Below are positions 35,430-47,488 of a stretch of DNA of 64,000 nucleotides, piece by piece. This DNA is from Lactuca virosa (taxonomy: Eukaryota; Streptophyta; Magnoliopsida; Asterales; Asteraceae), in assembly GCA_928212115.1 (NCBI GenBank), contig CAKMRJ010003334.1:20904894-20968893 (forward strand), in the 5' to 3' direction. How positions within the stretch are numbered: position 1 is the stretch's first letter; every line of letters begins with the position of its first letter. The notes under the pieces were generated by a model, which did no database searches, was not told where the DNA came from, and was given only the letters and a program-made list of their open reading frames with translations. The position numbers and the translations under genes were made by a program.

Positions 35430-38400
35430 ATTGTGTTGTGTATAGGTACTTTTCTTGTGAGTTATGTACCTGCTTTGGTGTTGTGTGAATCGGGTGTGAG
35501 TCCATCTTTCGTGTCCTTAGCTTTTAGTCGTCACATTAGTGTCGAGTGAGAGGCGTTGAGTCGACCTCTGAGAGTTTCTATAGCCGACGATCATGCGGTT
35601 TTCGCTACTGACGTATTCCGAGGGTGTGTACTAGTGATTTTCGGTGTTGAGTTCCCGATTGACCTGGTACCGGTTGCGACGGGTGATGTCTGTGTCATAG
35701 TGGGCATGGACTGGTTGAGTCGGTTTGGAGCTGTGATCAAATGTGAGCGTCAGATGGTGACCATACGAGACCCTAGTGGGGGAGTGCTTACAGCGTATGG
35801 CGAGGGTACTAGATCTGGATCAGCTTTTTGCTTTGTTGCCAGAGCGAGACAGAGTCTACAACAGGGTTGTATGGGTTTTGTGGCATACGTGATGGATGCG
35901 CGGGTTGCTATAGAGAGACCGAGTTCTATCTCCGAGGTTCCGATAGTGTGCGAGTCTCCAAATTTTTTTCCCGAGGAGTTGCCGGGTGTGCCTCCCGAGA
36001 GACAGGTGGAGTTCCGGATTCATTTGATTTCGGGTGTGGCGCCTATTGCTAAGGCACCTTATCGCCTTGCGCAGCCAGAGATGCAGGATTTATCCTCACA
36101 GCTCCAGGAGCTGCTGGGGAAAGTGTTCATCAGACCGAGTAGCTCATCGTGGGGAGCTCCGATCCTTTTTGTCAAGAAAAAGGATGGTTCACACCAGATG
36201 TGCATTGATTATCGGGAGTTGAACAAGTTGACGGTTAAGAACCGTTATCCACTTCTGAGGATCGACGATTTGTTCGATTAGTTGTAGGGGGCATCTTGGT
36301 TTTCCAAGATTGATTTGAGGTCTGGATATCATCAGATGAGAGTATGTGAGGAGGATATTCCGAATACGGCCTTTAGGACTCGTTATGGGCACTACGAGTT
36401 TGTGGTGATGCCTTTCGGGCTCACCAACGCACCGACAACTTTCATGGACCTCATGAACCGGGTGTGCAGGCCCATGTTGGATCGATCAGTGATCGTGTTC
36501 ATCGACGATATTCTTGTGTACTCGAGGTCCAGAGAGCAGCACGATGAGCATCTTAGAGAGGTTTTGGGGGTTTTGAGGTCGGAGAGGTTATATGCCAAAT
36601 TCTCCAAGTGTGATTTCTGGTTACGAGATGTCCAGTTCCTGGGACATCTCGTTAATCAGAATGGGAAATTGGTCGACCCGGCCAAGATTGAGGCAGTTAT
36701 GAGTTGGGAGGTGTCGAGATCTCCGATCTAGATCAGGAGTTTTCTGGGTTTAGCCGGCTACTATCGGAGATTTATCAGAGATTTCTCCAAGATTGTCGTT
36801 CCTCTCACCAAGCTGACCCGGAAGGGTGTTACTTTTACTTGGGGTCCCGAGCAGCAGGCCTCATTTGAGACCCTTCGCCAGAGATTGTGCGAAACCCCGG
36901 TGTTAGCCCTTCCCGAGGGAATGGAGGACTTTGTGGTTTATTGTGATGCTTCTATATATGGGATGGGCGCGGTGTTGATGCAGAGGGGGAACGTGATAGC
37001 ATATGCATCGAGGCAGCTGAAGCCTCATGAGACGAGGTATCCCACCCACGACCTGGAGTTGGGGGTGGTGGTGTTCGCCCCTAAGATCTGGTGTCACTAT
37101 CTATATGGAGTCCGGTGTACCATATACACGAACCATAAGAGCCTGAAGTACCTGATGGATCAGCCCAACCTGAATATGAGACAGGGAAGATGGTTGGATG
37201 TAGTGAATGACTATGATTGCGAGATCTTATATCACCTTGGCAAGGCTAATGTGGTAGCCGATGCCTTGAGTCGCAGAGCCGAGAGCGCTCCGATCCGGGA
37301 TGTGTGTATGAGGATATGACGGAGATGACTCCAGTCTTAGATACCATCCGAGAGGCTCAGGTGGAGGCTGTGAGACCGGAGAACCGCAAGAGAGAGCGTG
37401 TGATCGGACAGGTTTCCGAGTTTGGGACAGACAGTCGTGGGCTTATGACTTTCCGTGGGCGGATTTGGGTGCCCTATACAGGTGGAGCTCGTCGTGTACT
37501 GATGGAGGAGGCACATAGATCGAGATTCTCGATCCATCCGGGGGCCACTAAGATGTATTTGGACCTGAAGAGAGATTACTGGTGGCCCTGTATGAAGAGG
37601 GACATGGCATGGGTAGTTGATAGGTGCTTGACCTGTCGCCAGGTTAAGGTAGAGCACCAGCGTCCACATGGCCTATTACAACCTCTAGAGATTCCCCAGT
37701 GGAAGTGGGAATAGATTTCGATGGATTTTATCACCAAGCTACTGAGGACGCGCGTGGGGTCGATGCGGTATGGGTGATTGTAGACCGATTGACGAAAAAG
37801 TGCTCACTTCCTTGTTATTAGTGGGAGCTCTTCTGCAGAGAAATTGGCCGAGATCTACGTTCGAGAGGTGGTGGCACGACATGGGGTGCCGACATTGATA
37901 GTGTCAGATCGGGATGTGCGTTTTACTTCCAGGTTCTGGAAGAAGTTCCACGAGGAGTTGGGTACCCGGCTGCACTTGATTACAGCGTACCACCCACAGA
38001 CAGACAGGCAAAGTGAGCGGACGATTCAGACGCTTGAGGATATGCTGCGTGCATGTGTTATGGACTTCGGAGGAAGTTGGGACACCTATTTGCCTTTGAC
38101 TGAGTTTTCATACAACCACATCCACCATTCCAGCATTGGCATGCCTCCCTTTGAGGTTCTATACGGGAGGAGGTGTCGGACTCCCATCTGTTGGGGAGAG
38201 GTAAGGCAGCGAGTGATGGGTGACACTAAGATAGTGCTGAAGATGACCGAGCAGATTCAGCAGGTCAGACAGAGGTTGCTGACAGCCCAGAGTCGCCAAA
38301 AGAGTTATGCAGACCGGCGACGATCCGAGCTAAAGTTCCAGGTTGGAGATTTTGTCTTCCTGAAGATATCCCCGTGGAAAGGGGTGATCCGATTCAGGAA

Positions 38401-38772
38401 ACGGGGCAAGCCAGGCCCTAGATACATCGGACCTTTCAGAGTGACCGCCAGAGTAGGTAAGGTAGCTTACCGGTTGGAGCTACCTGTAGAGTTGAGCCAG
38501 ATTCATAACACCTTCCACGTGTTTCTGTTGCATAAGTGTGTAGTCGATGAGACGGCAGTGGTGCCATTAGAGGACATTCAGGAGGATGCGAGCCTGAATT
38601 ATATTGAGAGGTCGATTGCGATTTTGGATCGGAAAGTGAAGGTTTTGAGAAACAAGGAGATGCCTTTGGTTCAGGTCCAGTGGCAACATCGGAAGGGGTC
38701 CGAGTGCACTTAGGAGCCGGAGTCCGAGATGCGCGAGCAGTATCCAGAGTTATTTTTGGAGCCTGTCTTCGA
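35430..38772 (+). pseudogene. Gypsy chromovirus pol: protease, RT, RNase H, integrase, chromodomain
   Basis: Domains run in the Gypsy order. The protease (35450-35800) has its active site decayed to CESGV where DSGA is expected. Reverse transcriptase (36000-36720) has SWGAPILFVKKKDGSHQMC and the catalytic FIDDILVYS. RNase H is at 36885-37290 (VYCDASIYGMGAVLMQRG). The integrase zinc finger is at 37500-37680 (HPGATKMYLDLKRDYWWPCM, CLTCRQVK). The integrase core is at 37740-38250 (VSDRDVRFTSRFW, AYHPQTDRQSERTIQTLEDM). A chromodomain-like tail is at 38560-38770. At least five stops or frameshifts (near 35549, 36279, 36730, 37317, 37712-37840 and 38710) make it dead. The YGRRCRTPICW integrase end and chromodomain tail fit the Tekay/Del chromovirus group. 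Confidence 0.92.
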
Positions 38773-38802
38773 GGGCGAAGTCTGATTCTAGTGGGGGGGA
38801 AT

Positions 38803-39786
38803 TGTAACATCCCAAGACAATGTATACCTTATAAGCCCCTGTTCTTTTGGTAAATTGTCAAGTTTAACTCTTATTGAAAAAAAAGTGGTAAATGAGTACG
38901 CGGGGCGTACGCGAGTGTACGCTCAGCGTACTCAAATGCGTGTTTTTGACGCGGAAGCCGCCTAGTACGCTGGGGGTACCAGAGGGTACGTTGGGTGTAC
39001 TAGGCCGAGAGTGAAAACCCTAATTTGGGGTGTGTCCCTATATAAAGGATATGATGGCATCATTACTGGCCACCATCCTCAGACAAACCACCCTCTAAAA
39101 CCCCAATCCTCGTTCTTGAGCTTGTGTGTGTCCATTTGAGAGCCTTTAACTGATTTTGTGCATTCTTGGAGTGAAGAAGGAGCTTTGGGAGAAGAAGGAG
39201 TGAGAGTCCAGGCCTTGGATCTGAGCATATATGAGTTGGGAGCTTCATCTAGAGGTATAAAGCTCCAAGCTTTCTTACTCTTATGTGTTTTACTGAGATA
39301 GGATCGGAGGGTCCAACCCGAGTTGTGGGACCGGAGGGTTTCCACTGAGACAGGACTGGAGGGTCCAAACCGAGCTGTGAGACCGGAGGGTCCTCACTGA
39401 TACACATGGCCGGAGGGTCCACACCGAGACGCATGAGACTGGAGGGTCCATGCCGAGTTATAGCCAAGAGAGGCTTATTATTTGTGTATGTGGTATTTTG
39501 GGGAACTCACTAAGCTTCGTGCTTGCCGTGTTATGTGTGATGGCGCCATCATGGAAACCTTCCAAGGTCTTATACCAAGTAAATTTCAAGTACCTCTCAG
39601 GACGCGGGAAGGCGCCATCATGATTGTACACACTTGTTCGAGACTATATTGAGGATTCTAGGATTTGACTTTATTTGTGGTTTTGATGTTGACATTTTGA
39701 AATACATGTGGTTTTATGAAATACAATATATGAGTTTATTGTGCTTTTAAAATGAAAATTTTGGTTTGAAAATTTACGTCGTTACA
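38803..39786 (+). mobile_element. LTR B, 3' LTR with a large internal deletion
   Basis: It starts TGTAACATCCCAAGAC and ends ACGTCGTTACA, like LTR A, but is 984 bp instead of 1707. The segment matching about 29445-30220 of LTR A is missing; the join lies near 39280. Another change lies at 39540-39590: about 48 extra bases beginning TGGCGCCATCATGG, with GGCGCCATCATG occurring again at 39611. TATA (CTATATAAAGG) is near 39039. The base after it (AAAAG) does not repeat the left flank of LTR A. Confidence 0.9.
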
Positions 39787-40740
39787 AAAAGTCAACCAAG
39801 GTCAAAATGTCAACCATGGTCAACGCCAGCCAACGATCACGTCGTGACCACCCATAGGCCATGTCGTGACTGGAAAAGGACAAAACAATCGAGAACACCA
39901 CATCTCACGACGTGACATGCTATTATTCATGTCACGAGATCTGCTTTGACCAACTTTGAACATTAGACTCTTAATCCATTAAGCCATTCCCTGCGACTTT
40001 CCAAAGAGTCTCCCCCAACCCTAAGGACCATAACAATCGAAGCTTTATAGTCATGCATGTATAATGCACGACTTGAACACCAACTAGTTCAATAAGAAGA
40101 CATTCAGATCAAAACTCATGCTTGGAGTAAAAAACCAACACCAAACTTTATATTCGAACTCTTACTAAAAGGAAATACCTCAATGATCTATAAAGTTGCT
40201 AACTTTGTGGATCCCATGCATGCTACCCAACCCATCCATGAAAAAGGAAAACATAAATATTAGATATACCATGCATTAGAGATAAAGTAAAAATCTTTAT
40301 AACTTACAAAGGTCCAAAAGCACAACAAGATGACGAGGTAGGAGCTTGATTGCCAAAAGGATGCACCCAAGGAGTCTTCTAATTCTTCTAAAATCCAAAC
40401 ACCACCAAATAAGCTCTTTAAGGTCACTAATGGAGGCTAATAACGTTTTTGGTAGGAAGAAGTTGATGGAGGTTGAGGGTATGCAAACCCTAGCCTCCCA
40501 CTTCACTTAAATAAGGAGTAAAACACGAGATTAGGCTTAGCCTGATCTCACAACTTGAACACCTATCTGTCACGTCGTGATCCTTACAATGGCCACGTGT
40601 CTCTGCCTAAAGTCACATCGTGAGACACTAACTCTCACATCGTGACTCTCTTAAATTATGGGTTTTTCATTATTAATTAATTCAAACATTGAAAGATCGA
40701 GTGCATGCAATAGATGCTACATAAGCGATTATTTAGGACA
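39787..40740 (-). mobile_element. Truncated LTR remnant with CACGTCGTGA motifs
   Basis: On the minus strand it has the TTGACC...TTGACTTT repeats typical of the LTR 5' halves here. It also has repeated TCACGTCGTGA-like palindromes at 39838, 39912 and 40569-40640, and a possible TATA (TTATTTAAG) at about 40505-40515. One end is cut by LTR B. The other fades near 40680-40740. There is no coding domain; the frame at 40297-40506 is within it. Confidence 0.5.
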
Positions 40741-41035
40741 AATAATATAAAAGCAAGTTGTAGAGACCGTAACCGGGAGCACATGGATATAAAGAACGAC
40801 GACATATGACTTCGTATGAGAATGTTATGATTTATCTAAGTTTTGCGTTCAACCCGATACGACAATGAACATCATAAAAAGTGAACCGAAGATAGGTTGC
40901 TTTTTAGCCAAAGTAATGTAAAGGAAGGTCGAAGTCCTCGTGAAGATTGTTCATAAAAATAATGCCTAAATATGACTTCGTATGAGGAAGTTATAATTTT
41001 TCATAGCGACGCAGTATAATAGTATTGTAACACCT

Positions 41036-42918
41036 GTTCCAAGCATTATTTAATTTATCTAATTTTTAGGGTTTTGTGCATGGACTCAGCGAGTTGGGGA
41101 GCTCCAACTCGTCGAGTAGAGATCATTATGAGGACGCAGATTTTAAATCCTACCCGACGAGTCGGAAGGCCCCGACTCGACGAGTAGGCGATGTAGAGGG
41201 AAACCCTAATTTTCAGGGGTTTGTACCCTATTTAAAGAACTTATGGCTCATTTGTAGCCCCTTCCATAGTTATTACAGTCCAGAAAGAAACCCTAGCCTC
41301 ATTTGGTGCTTCCTTGAGTGTGTGTGTGTGAGCCTTGGAGAGCGGAACTTGTGCTTTTGAGAAGGAAACTTGAAGGGTAAGGATATTGTAGAGAGGAGAA
41401 GGCTTTAGATCCAACATCAACTTGTTGTTAGCATCCATTTAGAGGTAAAAAGTTGCTAACTTGATCTCTATTTGCTTAGATCTCGTTTTATGAAAGAATA
41501 TGGTCACTTTTGGTGCAAAATGGGGTCATACTCGGATTTGGACTTATCACAAGGATACGGTTCCAGATCTTGACATCTCTGGGTCCCCGAATAACATAAA
41601 GTTGCTCACTTTATCCACCTTATGCCCTTTCCATGCACTAAAACCTTGTAGGAAGCTTAGTTTTGATGTTATAGCCTTGCATGCACGTAAAGTTTGCAAC
41701 TTTACGTGGTATCTGCACTAGGGGAGGTTGGAAATGAAGTTTGGGACCTTAGATTCCACTGGAAAGAACTGAACACCAAAGGACTGAAGGAAATCGTCGA
41801 GTCCATTAGTCGACTCGACGAGTTGGGGTAGGGTTTACCTGTTTTCGAGTTTCTGAATGAGCGTAGTGAAGGATTAGAGTGTTGGTCCGAATAATGACCT
41901 TTTGGTTTTCTGGATATTAGATGAACTCGACGAGTCACTTAGGTGACTCGGCGAGTTGACTCTAGATTCAGTGGAATGGACTCGGGAGGAACTCGACGAG
42001 TTGCTAGATGTACTCGACGAGTTGAGATCAACATGGACTGTTGACCTTGAACGTTGACCTTGACTTTGACTAGGGTTAACTTTGAGGGTATTTATGGTAT
42101 TTCGGGATTGTGACAAGTTAATCACATGATAATTATAGGCAGTTGAGTTGGAGCCGTGTGTGGGATTTATTCGATCTTAGCTTGTCAGTTCAACATTCGA
42201 GAGGTGAATCTTCTCACAATACCAATGGGTCTAAGGCACCAAGGCCGGCCCATTTTATGATAAGTGGATTGTCGATTGATTATGCGTTATGTTAGTATGA
42301 TATTTGTATGGAAGACCCAAGGGGGTTCCCATGGCAGTAGATTGAGACCAGGTGGGGGTTCCTATGGAATTTGGTATAAGACCTTGGAAGGTTTCCATGG
42401 CATCCTAGTGTATTTGCATGTTTAGTTTGTATGATATTTACTTGGTAGAGAAGACCATGTAGGGGTTCCCATGGCAGGAAGACCATGAGGGTGTTCCCAT
42501 GGCAGATAGTTAAGACCACGTGGGGGTTCTAGTGGCACTAGGTGTAAGACCCTGGAGGGTTTCCATGGCTTCCTATATGTTATATGCATGGATTATGTGA
42601 TATATGTAGCTTTTATAGCTAATATGATATGTGTTATGTGGATTGTGTGTGGGGTATGCTCTGGGGGACTCACTAAGCATTAGCTTACAATTTGTGGATT
42701 TGTTTCAGGTACATCTAAGCCCAAGGGCAAGGGCAAGGCTTGATCGCGCGGTGTGTACTCTCTCTTAAGCGTTTGATGGGACACTTTGATGTTTTGAAAT
42801 AAAATTGTTATTGTTATGAATTTTGAAAACAGTTGTATTTGGGATTTCATGGTTTGTGGAAAGTATTTTGGTTAATCAAAAATGAAAAAAAAAATCTTTT
42901 GAAAATTGGGTCGTTACA
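41036..42918 (+). mobile_element. 5' LTR of the 41036 Gypsy element
   Basis: 1883 bp. It has ACTCG(A/T)CGAGT-type motifs at about 41104, 41155, 41174, 41812, 41926-41960 and 41990-42023. A TATA-like CTATTTAAAG lies near 41228. A minisatellite with CATGTGGGGGTTCCCATGGC units is at 42300-42560. The block GACTCACTAAGC...TTTCAGGTA is at 42666-42712. It is homologous in layout to the solo LTR 7084-11872. Confidence 0.9.
42300..42560 (+). repeat. Minisatellite in 5' LTR (copy in 3' LTR at 48215-48480)
   Basis: About six diverged units containing aagaccatg(t/a)gggggttccc and atggcag. The 3' LTR has the same array, with small differences. Confidence 0.85.
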
Positions 42919-43614
42919 AGTTGGTATGAGAGCCTTGGTTTGAGGGATTCAGGCACACTCTCGAGTGTGTCGAGACTCAAACTAAGGAAATGGTAAAATT
43001 GTTTTCAAAAAATAAAATAAAAGTTATAACTTTTAAAGAATGGAAAAGAGGAGAGTGCAACGAGCGTGATCGGCCGAGCCAAGTAAGTAGTTCCCCAATA
43101 TGTTAGCCGTGTGTATATTGATATTTGAGCTATGGTAAACGTTTGGATCTTGCTATGTGTATGCTTTTAAAATCGTATACGGTTAGGAGCTTATAGCCTT
43201 ATAATGATTGATTTGGCCTTATTTCCTGTTCCCCAGTCTGGTTGTGGTCCTAGGGTAGAATCTCTTATTCGAAAGTCTATTTGATCCTTTTCTATGTATA
43301 ATTTGCATGCATAAAGGCAACTTGTTATGATTGGTCTGATTGATATGGGTAGAGAAAATCTTAGGATAGTCTAGGATTTGAGATGTGCGGTAGTCTATGG
43401 GATATGATTTATTTTGGGACGAATTGGAGTTATTAGGTAGAGCCTTGGGGAAGGTACAGGTAGGTGTGGAAGGTAGTATTGGGCCCGTACTACTGAAAGC
43501 ACAGGACCTTGACCCGAACCAATGTTAGATATGAAAGCTCTAAGGAGGACTGGTGTGGTAAGATCCCCTATATGGATATCCTGATCATTATGATTTATGA
43601 CATTTCAGTTCAGC

Positions 43615-44817
43615 ATGGTGGTGACACGATTGGGAGCTAGAGGATCAGGATCGGGATTTGGATCCGGGTCGGGCAGCGGTACTGAGCCCATTGATGTGAG
43701 GCTGCGCGAGCTCATTGCAGCCGAGGTGACGAGGGGCATCCTTGACGCTACCCCAGTTATCTTTGGGACAATCAAGGATGGTATGATGGATATTATGGAG
43801 GAGAGGCCCAGGTCATTCAAAGCCGAGATTGTTGCAGGCCAGGTCGGGCCCCAAACTCCCTCGTTTCGGGAGTTCAAGGCGTGTGGAGCGCCGGAGTTTT
43901 TCAGGGTCAGGGACCCCATTGTTAGTCGACGCTGGGTGACGGATATAGAGAACGCCCAGCGCACGAGTTCTTGCCCTGATGTGGCAAATGTGGGTTTTGC
44001 TTCATGTGTGCTGAGAGACAGAGCCTGAGACTGGTGGGGAGAGGTGACTAGTCAGGTGGGAGCAGCCGTTGTGGCTGAGTTGACATGGGCCGAGTTTATT
44101 CGGAAATTTGATTTGGAGTTTGCACCAGCTATTGAGGTGTAGCGGTTGGTGATGGAGTTCCAGGAGCTCCAGCAGACCAACGAGACTGTGGCGGAGATCA
44201 CCGCCAAGTTTCGGGAACGAGCATTGTTGATCCTACAGTATGCTACCGATGAGGACATGAGGAGGATGAGGTATCATTCCATGTTGAGGGATGATATCCG
44301 GGAGTTTCTGAGCTTCACATGGTGCAAAAACCTGAATGAGATGGTGGAGAAGGCCCGCGAGCGGGAGATGGAGTTGGACTTTCGCACCAAGCGGAAGCCT
44401 GAGCATGCACAGACAACAGTAGGTCAGGCTAAAAAGCCTAAGACCTCAGATTCATCCAGTAGAGGCCAGCAGGGCCGTGACTGGTGTGCCAAATGTGGGA
44501 GATTTCATGGTGGAGTTTGTCGGGGGATGGGCCCGGTATGTTATACGTGTGGTCAGCAGGGCCACGTGAGTAGGGATTGCCCCATTGATTTGTTCCACTG
44601 TAACCAGACTGGCCATAAAAAGGTCGATTGTCCGAGGTTGCAGGGAGGGGGAGGAGTAGTGGCGACACTTGCTCCCTCCACAATGAATATTACTGATGGC
44701 CGACCTGTTAAGGCGGATGCTCCAGCGGTGAATAGCCGCGTATTTCATTTGACTACCGAGGAGGCTCGGGTAGCGCCAGACGTTGTGGCTGGTACGTATT
44801 TCATCTTCCTGATCTAG
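43615..44817 (+). pseudogene. Gypsy gag of the 41036 element
   Basis: It starts at ATG 43615 (MVVTRLGARGSGSG), with a Gly/Ser-rich N-terminus. The Gag core follows in pieces: FREFKACGAPEFFRVRDPIV, RRWVTDIEN, then after stops near 44026 and 44140 MEFQELQQTNETVAEITAKF and RYHSMLRDDIREFLSF. One clear CCHC knuckle (CYTCGQQGHVSRDCP) and a second partly kept (CNQTGHKKVDCP, first Cys region shortened) follow. It ends at the stop after FHLTTEEARVAPDVVAG. It is broken and could not make full Gag. Confidence 0.88.
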
Positions 44818-44849
44818 ATTTATAGCATTTCTTATGTGTATATTATGCC

Positions 44850-47330
44850 TATGTATAAGGACCTTTTTGGTTAATGGTATGTCTGCTCACGTTTTGTTCG
44901 ATTCAGGAGCTACCCGATCGTTTGTGTCTCTTGCGCTTAGCAAGAAGTTTCGGGACGCGCCGGGAACTTTGGATTCCCCGCTTGAGGTGGAGATTGCGGA
45001 TGACCGCACTGTGATTACTGCGAGGGTGTATCGGGACTGTGTCATGAATATGCTTGGGGAGAGGTTTCGTGTTTATCTAGTCTCGATACCGTTGTGAGGA
45101 CTGAAGGTGATTGTTGGGATGGACTGGTTGGGGGCCAATGGGGCCATGATCGATTGCGAGCGCCAGTTGGTTTCGAACCCCAAGTGGGGGATAACTGGTT
45201 ATTCATGGAGAGAGGGCCTCGCAGGGGGAAACTCTCTGTTCAGCTGCGAGGGCTAGGAGATTTCTGCAGTAGGGATGTACGAGATTTCTAGCTTATATCT
45301 CGGATACGAGGGTTGAGACCACGACGGATGTGGGCAGTGTGCCGATTGTTCAGGAGTTTCGGGATGTATTTCCCTAGTAGTTACCGGGAGTGCCTCCGTA
45401 GAGGCAAGTGGAGTTTCACGTTGATTTGGTGTTGGGTGTCGCTCCGATAGCGAAGACACTGTACTGGCTAGCACCTCCTGAGATGCAGGAGCTATATACG
45501 TAGCTTCAGGAGCTGCTAGACCGAGGGTTTATCCGTCCGAGAAGTTCCTCGTGGGGAGCACCGATCCTGTTCGTGAAAAAGAAGGATGGGTCACATAGAA
45601 TGTGTATTGATTATCGAGAGCTGAACAAACTAACGGTGAAGAACCGTTATCCGTTACCAAGGATCGATGATTTGTTCGATCAGCTGCAGGGTGCGTCTTG
45701 GTTTTGCAAGATTGATCTTCGGTCTAGATACCTTTAGATGAGGATTCGGGATGAGGACATACCGAAGACAACTTTCAGGACTCGGTATGGGCACTATGAG
45801 TTTGTGGTGATGCCATGCGGGCTCACCAATGCCCCAACAACGTTCATGGATCTCATGAACAAAGTGTGTAGACCGATGTTGGATCGCTCGGTGATCGTTT
45901 TTATTGATGATATCCTGGTCTATTCTAAGACCACGGAGCAGTATGAGAAGCATCTGAGGGAGGTATTGGAGACACTGAGGGCGGAGAGGATTTATGCCAA
46001 GTTCTCCAAGTGTGATTTATGGCTGACAGAGGTACAGTTTTTGGGGCATATCATCAACCAAGAGGGCATTTCGGTTGATCCAGCCAAGGTTGAGGCAGTG
46101 ATGCGGTGGGAAGTACCAAATAACGCATCCGAGATCCGTAGCTTATTGGGATTAGCGGGCTATTATCGGAGATTTATCCAGGATTTCTCCAAGATTTTTA
46201 TGCCTTTGACCCGCCTGACCAAGAAGAATGTGACATTTCGATGGGGCACATATCAGTTCTTAGCTTTTGAGACCCTGAGACGGAGGTTATACGAGGCTCC
46301 GATTCTAGTACTACCTGAGGGGTTGGATGATTTGGTAGTGTATTGTGATGCATCGATCTCAGGGTTAGGCGCAGTACTGATGCAGAGGGGGCATGTGATA
46401 GCTTATGCCTCGAGGTAGTTGAAGCCTCATGAGGCGAATTAACCCACTCACAACCTGGAATTGGGGGCAGTGGTGTTTGCCCTCAAGATTTGGAGGCACT
46501 ACTTGTATGGAGTACGGTGCACTATTTATACTGATAACAAGAGTTTGAAGTATTTGATGGATCAGCATAACCTCAACATGCGACAGATGAGGTGGTTGGA
46601 TGTGCTGAAAGATTATAACTGTGAGATCTTATACCATCCCGGGAAGGCCAATGTGGTGGCCGATGCTTTGAGTCGCAAGACGGCGGGTTCCCCGATTGGG
46701 AACGTTTGTTTGAGGATGAAGGTGATCTCTCCATTGTTGGATATGATCAAGGAGGCTCAGGTCGAGGGTGTGAAGAAAGAGAATTGGAAGATAGAGCGGA
46801 TTCGGGGACAGTATCCCTTGCTTGTTCGGGATAGCTGAGGTCTCCTAACACAGTGTGGTCGGGTGTGGGTACCGGTGACTGGAGGAGTGAGACAAAAGAT
46901 ATTGGAGGAGGCATACAAGTCCAAGTTCTATATACATCCGGGGGCTACGAAAATGTATAAAGACCTGAGAATGAGCTATTGGTGGCCCTACATGAAGCGG
47001 GAAATCGCTTGGTTCGTGGAGCGATGCTTGACCTGCAGGAAGGTCAAGACCGAGCATCAGCGGCCTCATGGCAATGTCCAGCCGCTACCCATTCCCATGT
47101 GAAAGCGGAAAGATATCACTATGGACTTCATTACGAAGTTACCGAGGACAGCGAGGGGTGTGGATGCCATATGGGTGATTGTGGACAAATTGACAAAGAG
47201 TATCCACTTCATTCCGATCTCTGAGAGTATATCCACTGAGAAGTTGGCGGATACTTATGTGCGAGAGGTGGTGGCTAGACACCATGTGCCAGTTTCGGTA
47301 GTCTCTGACAGAGATGTTCGATTTACATCT
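44850..47330 (+). pseudogene. Gypsy pol of the 41036 element, truncated in integrase
   Basis: The protease keeps its active site (LFDSGATRSFVS, about 44895-44930). RT spans about 45500-46150 with SSWGAPILFVKKKDGS and the catalytic FIDDILVYSK. RNase H is at 46270-46690 (VYCDASISGLGAVLMQRG, IYTDNKSLKYLMD). The integrase zinc finger is at 46900-47060 (HPGATKMYKDLRMSYWWPYM, CLTCRKVK). The core starts ITKLPRTARGVDAIWVIVDK and breaks off after VSDRDVRFTST near 47330. Stops occur near 45096, 45290, 45379, 45736, 46418, 46836 and 47100. The rest of the core and the chromodomain are deleted. Confidence 0.9.
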
Positions 47331-47488
47331 ACTTGTGATCAGGAAGGTATTATGTACTCATTATTTTTCCACAGGCTGAGCGGGAGTGGCTATCGGGCGT
47401 GTATGGATTTGAGGCTCCAGGGTTTTGCTCGAGGCCGGAATGTGAGTCGTGGGGACTTTGGGAAGGAGTGATGATTATGTTCGGCTGG

